From positions 124,001-188,000 of the forward strand of contig MU405244.1 in NCBI GenBank assembly GCA_022836615.1: a stretch of 64,000 bases of DNA, written 5' to 3'. Shown here in pieces: positions 22,975-34,870 of the stretch. The translations under genes were made by a program, and so were the position numbers. This DNA comes from Annulohypoxylon bovei var. microspora. Its lineage: Eukaryota > Ascomycota > Sordariomycetes > Xylariales > Hypoxylaceae. Under the pieces are notes generated by a model that was not told the DNA's origin, ran no database searches, and saw only the letters and a list, made by a program, of their open reading frames with translations. Within the stretch, counting starts at the first letter, position 1. Every line of letters starts with the position of its first letter.

Positions 22975-23649
22975 AATTGGGGACATATTCAGAGTGAATA
23001 GCGTGAAATACGCAGTAAATACAGTGAAACGAAGCGTGCGGTCTACGCCCCGCGGCTATTCGATACTCAACTCCGGGGCACTCAAGGCTAATCAACCCGC
23101 CAAAAGTAAACAAGGCACATGGATCACATACAAATCACCAAAATCACAAGAGGGCAAGCCGGCAAGGCCGTACGGGCTAGGATACTTACCTAGACAGACC
23201 CTTTTAACATCGGGCTTTATCGTAATTATTTGACGACGTTTGCCCGGATCTACGGAAGGCAACCTCTGCTGCCTAGGTATCTAGTCTAGTCCCAGTTCCC
23301 GCCATCTATGAACAAATGCCGTCTTTCCTGCCCTGCCTCAGATGCGAGAGCTAGGTATCAAAGCCACCAAAAGCCGTCCGGGGGTGCCTGGTTAAGAGTC
23401 CTCCCCGTGGAGGACGAGAGGATCGCGGTATCTAAGAATACAAGAGTTATGGGGAAAGCCAAGCGCCGTGCGAATGCGATGCAAATGCGATACAAATGCT
23501 AGAAATACCAGTGACGCCATTCCTGCAACGAGGTATATCAGATTACATATGCGGTGCGGTGCATTATTCATATTAAGGGAAGAAGTGTGCCTGTAGCTAT
23601 CAAGTAGCACAAGCACGGTAAAATAGGCCGCCATTTTCGTCGGGGGTAT

Positions 23650-26600
23650 TTACTGAGGTCTGGGTTTACGCCTGATAAAGGGATCGGAGGGAGGGGGCCG
23701 TCGTCGAGGGGGTGGCAACGGCCGAGATGATCCAGAACCGGATGGGCCCTAATAATTGTTAGCAAAGGAACAGTCACCATATAAGACCAGGGCCTATTGT
23801 GTACCTTTGGGGCATTCGGGGGCCCTGGGGGAGGATTATGTGAAGATGAAGCGGGCTTCGGTGGAATGCCTAAAACGGCCATGGCTGAAGGGTCTTGCGG
23901 TTGTGGCATGTTTCGGGGTGCGCTCGGCGGTGCTCTTAGAACGTTTGTGCTGGCAACCTATATCGTTGAAAATTAGTTTATTTTCAAGTATCTCGTCTTG
24001 TTCATGTATCTTACCCTCTTCGGCGCTTTGCCGTCATCGGCGCCATCCCTGGGCCGCTTTTGACCCGATTGATGTATTACAGGACGTTCAGAGGAACGAT
24101 TGATGGTAGCGGTCTCTCCTCTCTCGTTGACTCCGCTATATCCCGCCATAGCTGATTTGTCCGCTGGGGCTCGGGGCTCTGGTCGCTCAAGGACAGTGTA
24201 CGTCTGTGGTAACTGGGGTGTCTGGTGCTTCTTCTTAGATGCCCGATTCGAAGGTGGAGCATCTTCCATGACCACATCTTCATCGTCATTAACCGGACTA
24301 GACTTATTCGAGGCGGCATTCAGGCCATCGATCGGCTGAGAGGGAAGAGCCGGCGGGGCAGGGCTTGGTTGACTATCGAAATTAGGGGGTGGCAATTGGG
24401 TCCCGGGTCTTCTCAGTAAAGAGAGGACATCGCCAGCCGTGTAACGATCTCGAGTCTTGGCATCTACGATGAGCTTGTTCCAGAATTCACCCTGGACTAG
24501 AGCTCTCGAATCTCCGAGAATAAACAACGAAGACTTCGCACGGGTTAGACCGACGTTCATACGCCGAATATCAGTCATGAAACCAATACCACCCGTGGGG
24601 CTGGCTCGAACACACGAGAAGATAATAATCTCGCACTCACGACCCTGGAACGCGTCCGTGGTATTGAATTCGATGTGCTCTGTAATCTTGTCTCCGTACC
24701 GACGAGAGAATTTGTCGCGGAGTTCGAATAACTGAGCCTTGTAGGGGGTAATGATACCGATCTTCCCCTTCCAGTCAGCGTTCGGATAGTCTGTCATCAA
24801 CCTCTCATACAGCTGCATAGCAACTTTGAGTTCTTCCAAGTTGACCAGCGACTGGCCCTTGCGACCTCTTTCTTGGATACCCTTAACATCGAAGAAGCGG
24901 TACGGGCCCAACAGCGCACTCTGGTGCCATGGCTGATGACGCAGTCTCCTCATGTCATCACCGTCCAAGAGACGTCGTTCATAGAATTCTTGGCTGGGGA
25001 AAAGACTGATTTCTGGGTGCATACGGTATTGTGTATCGAGTAGATGAACATCATCGGGATGATTACGTTGCATACGAACGAAAAGACTTTGGTCGTACCC
25101 GTAACGTGCAGCAGATTGCGACAGCACTGTTGGAGGAAGCTGCTTTGGATCGCCGACGAGAATACACTTGGAGCAGCCATATTTCAATGGGATGAGCGCG
25201 CTGAGTTCAACACACTGGGCTGCTTCGTCTATGATCACGGTCTCGAACTCGACCTGAAGGTTCTTGAACATTTCATGTCCGCTACCACTGAGCGTCGCAC
25301 AGAGAACTTGGGCAGAGTCAAGAATCTCCTGTTGAATTTGGCGTCGCCGGATTTCGTTCTCTCTGGCAACTGTATTTCCACTATCTTTATCAGCGTCGAT
25401 CTTTGCGCCAATCTGGGCTTGGCGGCGCTTTAACTCGTCGAATTTTCGTTGAAATTGGTTTATCTGTGTGCGGTCGCCAACTGTCCTTGCCGCCTCTAGC
25501 TGGGGTCGTAGATCAGCCAATTCTAGCTTGATTTGGCCGGCTTCCTTGTGCATTAAATCCCGTGAGCTAGGGCCCTTGTTCTGGTCCGCAGTTCCCTCTA
25601 CGCGGGCCTTCACCATTTCGTCCAATGTGACGTCCCTTACGGCAGCGTTGATCGCGTCGGTGCGACCGAGACGTAACACATTGACCTTATGGAAAGATCC
25701 GGTAGTAGACTTGACTCCATCTTTGAGTCGCAGAACTAACTCGTCGACAGCAGCGTTACTCGGGGCGCAAACTAGCAATTTCTTGGATAGCCCTTTACTA
25801 GCCGCTGAACCCGGTCCAGTAGGCCGCTTGATAGCTGTGCCGGTATTGGTAGAAAAGTTGCCTGTCAATAGGGCTCCGACCATTGCTACAATCGTCTTCG
25901 TCTTGCCTGTTCCCGGGGGACTGTAATCAATCAGTACACGTTTCTAAATAAATTGTTAATGATTAGTACTTACCCTTGAACCAGAGTGAATGCATCGTTC
26001 TCCTTCGCATTTAAAATTGCCTTTGCCTGACCAGTATTTAGCTGGTAGTTCTCCATAACTTTCTCGACGGCTTCCGGGCTGAATTTGAGCATAGGAGATG
26101 GCTTGGCCTCTAGAACCTCAGGCATCAAGTCATAATACTGGAGACTCTCCAGGGAAGCGTATTCACGCTCGATCGTGGTCATGTTAGTTATTTTTACGGC
26201 ATATAGCTCAGACTGGGGCATCATCGTAGATAATATTGGTCCAGCCCGACCACTTAAGCGAAATTGTATCTCTAGATTGCCGTTCTTGAACTGAACACGC
26301 CAGATGCGGGCAAGACAATGCAAGTCATCTGGAGCCTCTAACGGATTCGCAGCAAGCGAAAATAGGACGATATCTCCTTCCGATAGGAACCTGTCCTTAC
26401 TTTCCTTTATAGGTATGGCCGTGCTAACTTCGACGAACTTATCAACGTTCATCCGGTTAACAATCTTGATGCCAAACGGCTTCGAGGTTGCTTCATTCTT
26501 GGCCGTTACGAAGGATCTCCAAGCCTCGTTAATCAGAAGCGGTAGGAAGGTCTCCTTGTATTCACGTGGATCTCCATAGGCGTTAGAGACCTTAGAACAT

Positions 26601-29600
26601 CTTATGCCATTGGGTGGGTCGTTGCCTTCATGGAAAATATCCCATTCGAGAATAGCCTGATGAAGTATGTCCATTGGAGGGATGAGCCGCGCTCGCATAT
26701 CCTTTGCAGAGCGTTGGATCTTCATTTTCTTCACCGGGAGAGACACGTGTGGTTTCATGGATTGTCCACCCTTCGATCCTTTCTTCCCGGCAGCAGATCG
26801 AGCCAAGAACTCGGCATCACCATCTGAGTCATCCTCATCTTCCGAAGAGGAGTTGACCATGATCTCGCTCTTCTGCGGCGCATGATCTTTGCCATGGACG
26901 CCCGAAAGCCCCTGGAGGCCAGAACCCTCACCGCTGACTAGTGGTTTCGGTTGCCTTAGAGCTTTTGCTCTAGCGATAACCTCAGCATCTCGCTTTCGCT
27001 TCTCCTCGGCTTCCTTCTGGCGTTTCTCACGAATACTTGCCACATTGACTACGGGTTTTCGTTCTGTTTGACGGGCCCTCATTATGTCCAAAGCAGACTT
27101 AGTCTTCTCCGAAGAAGAGGTTTTCAGCACATCACGTAGATCGTCCTTGCTCGACCTTACTGGTAGCTTCCCCTTCCGAGGTACACTAGGTGCACTCGAT
27201 ACACTCGATGTCTCGTCGACCGATTTCGACCAGGCGTCGAGCCTGGTTTGTCGTTTGAGTGGCTCGGCCTTCTTGACTGCAATGATCTGGACGTCATCTT
27301 GAGCATCCTCGCCTAAGGCTCGTAACAACTCAGCACGCTGGCGTTCGTTCATGTTCGTCGAGGTATTATATCTCCCATCTTTATTCTTAATGCAGGTATT
27401 CTTGACGAATGCCAGGGCCTGCGAGGGGAGCTCTACGTCAAACTCTACTAAACGTCTCAGAAGCTTTCCGAGAACGTTGACGATTACTGTAACAAGATAC
27501 AGGTCCTTCAAGCGAAGCATCTTGCAAAGTCCAAAGGAATACTTCCGTGGCTGGTTGAGGATATCCCTCATAGCTTGCTTCTCGGGCTGTTCACTATTAT
27601 CGATCGAAGTAGAATGCGCGGATTCTGGACTTAATGCTGAGGCGAGGAGACCATCTTGGGCTAAAAGAGCTTCAGCGAACTCCATAGCTTCTCGACAAAA
27701 ATTCTTCATAGTTTCCATGTCGATCAGACGACTCCAATCTTCTGTTTGAGTAAAGGCATTGTCGAGAAAGATCCACTGCGCATTCCACCAAGCACCGAGC
27801 ACTTCACGCTCTCTATCATTTAGTTCCTTTGACCGCAGTATACCAGATGCCGGATCGCAGAGGCTACTAAGGATATCTCTTGAGTACCGGATGACATTGA
27901 ACTGTGGTGACCAGAGAGACATCTTCTCAGTAATTTCAGTGACGATCGAAGTATAGGAAGACAGGACGTGAATGAAATAGCCCTCGAGGAGCTTGAGTAC
28001 GGCGTCGGTTCTCCTCATCTCGTTCGTGACCGTCTTGATAAAAGAAGCTCCGGCCTGATTGATATCCTCTTCGCCATGGACAAGTGCAGCTACAATAGGT
28101 AATATCGTTGAAGGGTCAGAGCAGAGCTGTCGTAATGCAGACTCACTGAAGTCGCCCAGCCTTTCAATCATCCGTCCTACGACCTCGGCGGTTTTCTGGA
28201 GATCGACATTAAACTCTTTCTTCGTCGGTGATAAGGACTGTCTCTTCACCGGCCGAAAGATCTCCACAGCAATCAGCGGGCCAGTGGCGACCAACATTAT
28301 CTTGGCGAGTTCATCCGCCCCGGGTTGGAGAATCTCCAAGAACGCTTCCCAGAGACCTGGCGAATTCCGCTTAACCTCTCGTTGGACGTGGCTGTCACTG
28401 TTCTGGAGTGCGTTAAACTCCTCGACGATGATGCGAGAATCCAAGGCCAGAGCAGATTTTACTACGGACAAACCGGCATGTGACATGGCAGCATTTTGGC
28501 GGTCGTTGGGCGAGAGTTGAGCAAGCTGTATAATTAGGTCTTTATACTTCAATGTTAGATTCAAGACCGTGTTCGTATGAATGGTCGAGGATCCGGCATG
28601 CAGCTTGTAACTTGGCGAGGCGAATGCACCAAGGGTCGAAGAGAGAACATCAGCCGCAGCAAGAGTACAAGCGAGCTTGCCTCCCGACGTCATGTTAGGG
28701 TCCTGCGCATATCTTTGCAGAAAATGGTGCAAAAGTGAATCACAGACATCACTCTTTTGGTGGGTAGGAATTGATTCTACGAATGACTTTACCCAAGAGA
28801 TTGCCGTTGGACCCTCTGATATATCGTGCTCTCCTGACTGCAGGAGTAGTGACTTGAAGGCTGGACTCCCTAATATCTGCTCGGCAACTGTCGTGTGAGA
28901 GTAAGAACTATATGCATCCCAGAATGCTTTAGGAGATTTTTGTATCAGCGCGCAAAATGCCTTGAGAAGTAACTTCAAGATAGGAACCGAACTAATTCGG
29001 GGCATCTGGGCAAGCATTAGTTCATAAATGCTCGGCTGAACGGTCATGGCTCGCAAGGAGTGAATAACGAGCTTCTCGTCAAGCACGTCTAGAATATGAA
29101 GGAATCCCTGCCAGAAGCGAAGGTGGGACTGGGGAGACGCATTAATGTCATTAGCTTTCAGAATGGCGTCTGCGAGGTTGTCATTGATTGCCCATTCGAA
29201 GTCTTCTTCAGTAACAGAAGGATGACGGGAGAAAGTGTGAACGGCGAATCGGTTACGAATCTCGTTTTCGTCGAATAGGAAAAAAGTCATGGTCGGCAGA
29301 ATCTCATCCAACTTAAGGATCTTTCGCTTCTGAATGGCTTCGAAAACGAAGTTGAACTGCTTCCGGTTCTCCGGTAAGCTCAGGTACGGCATGCAGCATA
29401 TGGCTTCGTAGAGAGCAATGAGTAAGTCTTCCCGATCTTCCTTAAGAAAGGTGCTTTGTCCAGCTATGCCGCTATGAGCATTGATGAATTCAGCAGCATC
29501 CTCGAGGCCTTTGGTAATGCGGGTAAAGTCGAATTGATTCAGGCGACCCTCCATCTCGTGGACTACATTGTCGTCGTAGTTTTGGCCAATGTCTTTGAGA

Positions 29601-29929
29601 AAAGACTTGCGTCCTTTGTGCCAGTTACGCACACAAGTTGCGCAGGACTTAAGGAAAACATTAATCCGCGATTTAAACTCATCAACGAGATTTCCAGCCG
29701 ATTCGTCTTCCAGGCCCAGTATTAATGAACAGATGTATGCCTGATTCAGTCTCTCCTTGCCTTGTTGGATTCTTTCTTCTTTGTCGGCAGCGGTGATTTT
29801 GCTGGGAGCATCAAGGTCATCGTAGATCTCATCATCTTCGTCGGATAATCTTGGGCAACATAGGTGGCTTGCTTGTGGGAAATCTTGGAGCTTATTAAAA
29901 GCACTCTCGAGTAAATGGTTGACAGACAT
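23650..29929 (-). CDS. SEN1: Sen1-type RNA/DNA helicase (2037 aa)
   Basis: Four exons: 25974-29929, 24015-25920, 23805-23957 and 23650-23748, with introns of 53, 57 and 56 bases, the last with a CTAAC branch. Sen1 is a superfamily 1B helicase that ends transcription of non-coding RNAs and resolves R-loops. The N-terminal ~1000 residues are the helical Sen1 N-domain. A disordered basic linker follows. The helicase core begins at residue ~1319 with Walker A GPPGTGKT, whose Gly codon is split by intron 1. Motif II is DEAAQ (~1550). Later motifs are LVGDPKQLPPTVLS, DTQYRMHPEIS, TDAFQGRE and VGLTRAKSSL. The two small last exons give a Pro-rich, basic tail ending RRRPPPSDPFIRRKPRPQ, the kind of nuclear-localisation tail seen in Sen1 proteins. 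Confidence 0.94.
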
Positions 29930-30998
29930 GTTGACTTATATCAGGCATGTCGCCGCGGATCTTAATTCGACGTCGCGATACAGAATTGGATGTTGGTTCG
30001 AGGTTCTGAAACTTCTATCGAGCTTTGAATATTATTTTGAAGGCCTAAATTCAGAACTCCGAGGTTGTCGTCTAGTGAGTAGGATTATCACGCAGTTGGG
30101 AATCAGGGAAGACAGGGAGGTTCGAGGTTCGAGGTTCACTAGAAATAGCCGGAAATGATCAGGAGGGGAGAAGGAACCGACGACCTGTAATTCTGGTATG
30201 ACAGTTTTCGAAATTGGTATTCTCTAATATGCGATAAGACATAGCCATACGCAAAAACAGTTGGAGTAGAAGGAAATTAGGCGTTGTCAAGAGTGAAGTG
30301 GAAAAGTGTGCCTTGGTAGGTAGATTGTGTAAGGTTTAAAGTATCTTGCCCATAGCGCGGCGCGTGAAGTTTCGAGGAACGTGCTGGCAATGCCTAGGTA
30401 CTCAGGTAAGTACCATGCTTATCGATAAGACTTTAATTGCTGTCGTAATGAGGTAATGGGGTACCTAAGAGTAGCAAGCTCTAGTGTAGGGCTGAGGAGG
30501 GCTAAGCTCTTGAGGCTTGGCTATTTGGGTAACTCCTACCAGGTACCTACCTAAATACAAATTCTCAATTTTCCGAGTAGAAATGCGCAGGTAGGTAGTT
30601 TGTATGGAATTTAGTTTAGTGCCATATTCCACGTTTTAAAACGCAGAGATTGTACGTACCAAGTAGGTATATATATGTACGTACGGGGAAGGCGGAGGCA
30701 AAGTCAATAGACTAAATTGAACAAGGGTCACAGGCAAGAATAGTCGAGAGCAAGCAAAGACAGGCGAGTGCAAGATCATAGATATAGGCGAGTGCCAGGC
30801 AGTGAAAAGGTAGGTAAGCTGAAAAGCATCACATCCATCCATTTATCTTAGGTCAGCTCTTACCTACCTACATGTACCTATGTAGGTAGGTAGGTAATCT
30901 AGGTACATTTCCTTCCAATAAACCTAGGTATCTAGGTACCTGCTAAGCAATTACAGCCATCTACGATTTAGCTTACCCTTTTCGTCGCCCACTTTCTC
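29930..30998. promoter_or_regulatory. SEN1 promoter region, rich in AGGTACCT words
   Basis: About 1.07 kb. Many copies of AGGTA/TACCT occur at 30388-30412, 30538-30600 and 30808-30942, including CTACCTACATGTACCTATG and ACCTAGGTATCTAGGTACCT. A triple GAGGTTC repeat lies near 30117-30139. No gene recognised. Confidence 0.55.
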
Positions 30999-32450
30999 CT
31001 AACCCTTCACATCCTCGTCTTCATCCTTCAGCCTTTCCCTTTCCACGTTGCTGTTTTCCTTGACGCCGTTGTCCTCCCCCTTTGCATTCCCCATGCTGTT
31101 CTTCTTTCTCTGGTTTCTCTTCTTGGGCATCAGCTGAGTTTTTGATTGTCTCTTGCCGATTCGGCGAAGAATTAGACTCTCTAGTAGACAGTCGTCAAGA
31201 GCATGCCAACCTTTGGTGCCTTCCGTCGTAATTGCTTTGCACTTTTGACAATTCTGACCATGATAAATGAACAGTTGATGCAGTCCGTATTTGAAACGGT
31301 CTGGGCATCTGACCTCCAAGTGTTTGAACGTGTCGTTAGCGTTTGCTTTCTCTGGCACCCATCCTAGCCACAACGCAATTCTGTGGACGTGTGTGTCAAT
31401 GGCAAAGCACGGCATTTGGAAACAAAAGCACAAAATGCATGCCGCAGTCTTGACGCCAACCCCAGGGTATTTTGTGAGATGCATCATGATCTCTTCGCTT
31501 GGTAAGCCACGAAGATGTTCAAGCGAAAGGAGATCCTGCTCTGCTGCTCCTCGTTCAATGTTCTCCTCGTAAACCATGTCGAGAATGGCCTTGATGTTTC
31601 TAGACTTAAGATCTGCTAGACCTCCCTTGCTAATGGTTTGTTTCAGATCTTCAACCGGGCGTAGTCGAACTTGATTCCAGTCTACACTACCCTTTCCGAT
31701 CCCCTCCTTTGAGTCTTTAAACACGTTGAATAATTCTGTCAGCATATTATCTGCACTTTCCATGGTCACGGCTGCGCTTAAACTAGTCCTCAATATAGCG
31801 TCAAGCACAGATGGGACCTCCCCGCATCCCATTTTTACTTTTGAAGGAGGGGGCATGGGCACCGGTGGCTGGGTCGACACCATGCGATACGCATTTGAAA
31901 GCAAGTCGAAAACTTTCTTAACATCTTCTGTACTTGGACCTGAAAATTGCGGGAAAGGGGTCACACCTGGTGTCAGGCCATATGGGTTATCGTTTGTTTT
32001 TTGAGCTGTTCTTTTCACCTTCTTGGCCTTAGGTTTGGAAGCATCAGGGGTGAATTCTTGGTCCTCGGCTGCAGATGTGTCCTTTGGTTGACCCTTCCGT
32101 TTTCTTGATACGCTTGTGTTGCCTTGCCCATCGGCGTTTTGGACCGTAACAGAGATGGTTGTAGTCTGTTGTGTTGAAGATTCTGTAGAATTCTCTTCTG
32201 GCTCAAATAGTAGCAATTGCTGATCGCCGCTTGGTGAGATATCGCTAGGGGCAGTCTCAAGACTGGCCGAAGGAGGCTGATTCTCAGTTGTCTCAACTAT
32301 AGCTACTTCAGACATCGCCGCTGTTGTGGCAGATGACGTTTCAGGGGTAACTGGCGATTGGGTAACTTGCAATGAACTCCCATTAAATGTTGGGTCGGCG
32401 ATAATCACATCAAACCCCGGGACAATTCCTAGATTATGTCTTTGCGGCAT
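30999..32450 (-). CDS. HhH-GPD DNA glycosylase, endonuclease III-like (483 aa)
   Basis: Single exon. The first ~200 residues are disordered, with a basic patch (KPKAKKVKRTAQK) that may be a nuclear signal. The HhH-GPD fold spans about 205-405. The hairpin LTKYPGVGVKTAACIL carries the catalytic Lys334, and AIDTHVHRI gives the catalytic Asp352, as in bifunctional endonuclease III-type glycosylases that remove oxidised bases. The iron-sulfur signature is altered: Cys382, Cys401 and Cys404 are present, but the fourth Cys expected a few residues after Cys404 is missing. A basic disordered tail follows. Base-excision repair in the nucleus is the likely role; the substrate is not deducible. Confidence 0.88.
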   Translation of the reverse strand: MPQRHNLGIVPGFDVIIADPTFNGSSLQVTQSPVTPETSSATTAAMSEVAIVETTENQPPSASLETAPSDISPSGDQQLLLFEPEENSTESSTQQTTTISVTVQNADGQGNTSVSRKRKGQPKDTSAAEDQEFTPDASKPKAKKVKRTAQKTNDNPYGLTPGVTPFPQFSGPSTEDVKKVFDLLSNAYRMVSTQPPVPMPPPSKVKMGCGEVPSVLDAILRTSLSAAVTMESADNMLTELFNVFKDSKEGIGKGSVDWNQVRLRPVEDLKQTISKGGLADLKSRNIKAILDMVYEENIERGAAEQDLLSLEHLRGLPSEEIMMHLTKYPGVGVKTAACILCFCFQMPCFAIDTHVHRIALWLGWVPEKANANDTFKHLEVRCPDRFKYGLHQLFIYHGQNCQKCKAITTEGTKGWHALDDCLLESLILRRIGKRQSKTQLMPKKRNQRKKNSMGNAKGEDNGVKENSNVERERLKDEDEDVKG

Positions 32451-34870
32451 CTTGCGGATAGGTTACGAATGTAGACTAAGATACGCTATGTTAAATCCGC
32501 GTAGGTTAGGCCACAGAGTAATGTAGACAAGACACTGGGGTTTTATTGTGGTAGAATCATTAGACGACATGTCGGTCTCGGCAATTTTGGGGAAAGGGGG
32601 TATAGTGTGTGGCTGTGGATTATGCAGGTATAAAAGAAGGTAGCGACGATCAGGGGTAAACGCCGATGAATAGAGGAAGGTGTAGTCAAACCGGGTTTAT
32701 AATCAACCTCTGCGGTCTAATATTTCAGTGGGATATGTTTGTACTTACATATGAAAGATACCAATCCTGTCTATTAGAGGATGTTGATGGTAATAGTCTT
32801 GCGCAATGATATGCAAATGTGTATCTAACTTGATATCGTTGAAAACGTTGTCCTTGGTAGGTAGGCAGTTAAGACGTGACGACGAATGCTGAAGACTTGA
32901 ACTGGAGGCAGAACAGAAGTTTAACAAGGGAAGAAATTTAATCGTAGTGTAGAAATTGGTGACTTGGTAGAAATAGTGACAGACAGAATAATGAGGGAAG
33001 TAGCGATCTCGCGGATAGAAGCGGGGATCTCGTGAATAGAAGCGGCGATCTTGTGAATAGAAGCGGCGATCTCGTGAATAGAAGCGGCGATCTCGTGAAT
33101 AGAAGCGGCGATCTCGTGAATAGAAGCGGCGATCTCGTGAATGAAGGTCTCAACCTACTGGGGGAAAGGGAAATGCCGTCAACTATGATCAAGACAGTCG
33201 CTACCCAGATACCTTGGTGTAGGTCGGCGAGTGTACTAAGTAGGCTTTTTTGATCAGAGTTGTGCTGTCTCAACAACAACATAGTTAGCCAATGAAAATA
33301 GTATATATCTTAAGAGGGGGAATTCACAGTCGGCAATGTGTATACTTCATGAACAAGAGTATACTGTCGACGTGGGTAAATATACTCTTACTACTGATAG
33401 AATATGCCTTGTCGACAGAAATCCTATACCATGGGGTATAACCTTCCAGGGAAGAGTATACTCAATCGACGATGAGGATTATTAATTGATAGGAGTAGGT
33501 ATGGGATACGAAAGATGTCTTTAATAGAGATTGACGTTCGATGAGGAGAGTAGAAATGATTCTCTCCCGTGCTAAGGCGTGAGAAAAGGAGTAATAGAAG
33601 ATATGAATCGCTAGAATTAATTGATGGGAAAACTCTGGATGTACCTGATGATTGACACGAGGCCTGCTCTAGGTGCGCGCTTAGAAAAAGAACAGTTCCA
33701 GGTGCATTGAATATGCTACAGTACTTCAAAGGGTTGGGTTCGAAATGAATGATTGAGCTGGCAATCGACGGTTAAGAGGTAAACTTGAACAACTACAGAG
33801 AATATCAAATATGTATGAGAAAAGGGGAATACTGGTTTGGTGATACAGAAGCAGAATATTTGAGAAAAAACGATTGAGATGTGAAGAGGAAGAAACCTGA
33901 AGAGGAAGGACGTTGAAGGGTGGGAAAGGTAAGGTTTGTGATGAGTGGGATGCCTTGGGACCGAAGGTACACCAGACCGTAGGAAGTTGCAAGTACGGCG
34001 AACGTTCCTGAGACATCGGACGAACTTCGTTTGATCTGAAGGCAACAACGTTTAACTGCTTAAACGAACTAGCTTCATTAACGAGGTGGTGACGTATTAG
34101 GGGGCTCATATGATATCTACTTCCATATGTGGTAGGCAGATACTCCTACTCCTATTCTAAGATGATATTACTTACACTCTAGCCTACAGGCATAATAACT
34201 TCACTAGAGAATCGTTAAGAACGTCTTAATTACCCTTTGTGATAGGTTACTTCCATCTTGTTAAGAGCGTGGAGAATGGAGGCGGTTGGCTCAGTAGTAG
34301 CGGTGTTGAAAACTCAGACTGAATCGATCCAGCTTCATATCCTACCTAGTAGCTCGAAGAAAGCCATCTAATTGTTAATTATCATATGTGAATGCTTGGC
34401 GTAGATGTTTGTGTAAGAAATGGCTTCCCCTTTATTTTTCGCTCGACTAGATCAGAACAAAACCAATCCCCTTCTTAGGTTACCTACAAAGGTAAGTAGG
34501 TACGTATAAATTATGTAGTGTGGAGTCGGGTGTCTTTTATTTATAAACGCCTTTGATTTATTCTTCTGCTTGTTGATGCTGAATATGTGAAGTCAAGAGG
34601 TAGACAGATCCTCATGATTTTTATGGGAATAAAAATTCTTCAGGCGAAATGGGGGCACATCACAATCAAGATCTGGGCATTATCTATAATCGACTTGTGA
34701 CTTAAACTCGTTGGTAAGATAGCTAGTATACCTAGTATCTCGCAGCAGGAAATTCGAGGGTATATGGCAATGTAGACTACATAAATCACGAAGAATAGAG
34801 TACAACGTCATTGGGCATCTATAATTCTTATTGAACTAATCAACGTATCGTCTATAAAGAACGTAAGTCT
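32451..34870. other. Intergenic region with a 21-bp minisatellite
   Basis: About 2.4 kb. Apart from the tandem repeat at 33013-33138, it holds several GTATAC-containing words (33338-33460) and no recognisable gene. Apparent long frames around 32938-33282 follow from the 21-base period. Confidence 0.55.
33013..33138. repeat. 21-bp tandem repeat, six copies
   Basis: Units begin at 33013, 33034, 33055, 33076, 33097 and 33118; a partial copy (GAATGAAGG) follows. The unit starts GAATAGAAGCGG and ends GATCTCGT. The four right-hand units are identical and the two left-hand units have single substitutions, so amplification looks recent. A 21-base period leaves all frames open. Confidence 0.95.

Larger units (their letters stand above)
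22058..23649. other. Convergent intergenic region with hairpin and AGGT repeats
   Basis: About 1.6 kb. It contains a perfect 10-bp inverted repeat (GATGTGCGAA at 22487-22496, TTCGCACATC at 22513-22522) and a GGTAGGTGGGTAGGTG tract at about 22934-22974. Short frames show no family signal. Confidence 0.5.

Noticed and set aside
33013..33138. CRISPR-like array
   Set aside because: Units are contiguous with no unique spacers, and the DNA is eukaryotic.
32938..33282. Repeat-protein frames on both strands near 33 kb
   Set aside because: The 21-base period keeps all frames open; there are no start context, splice sites or domain.
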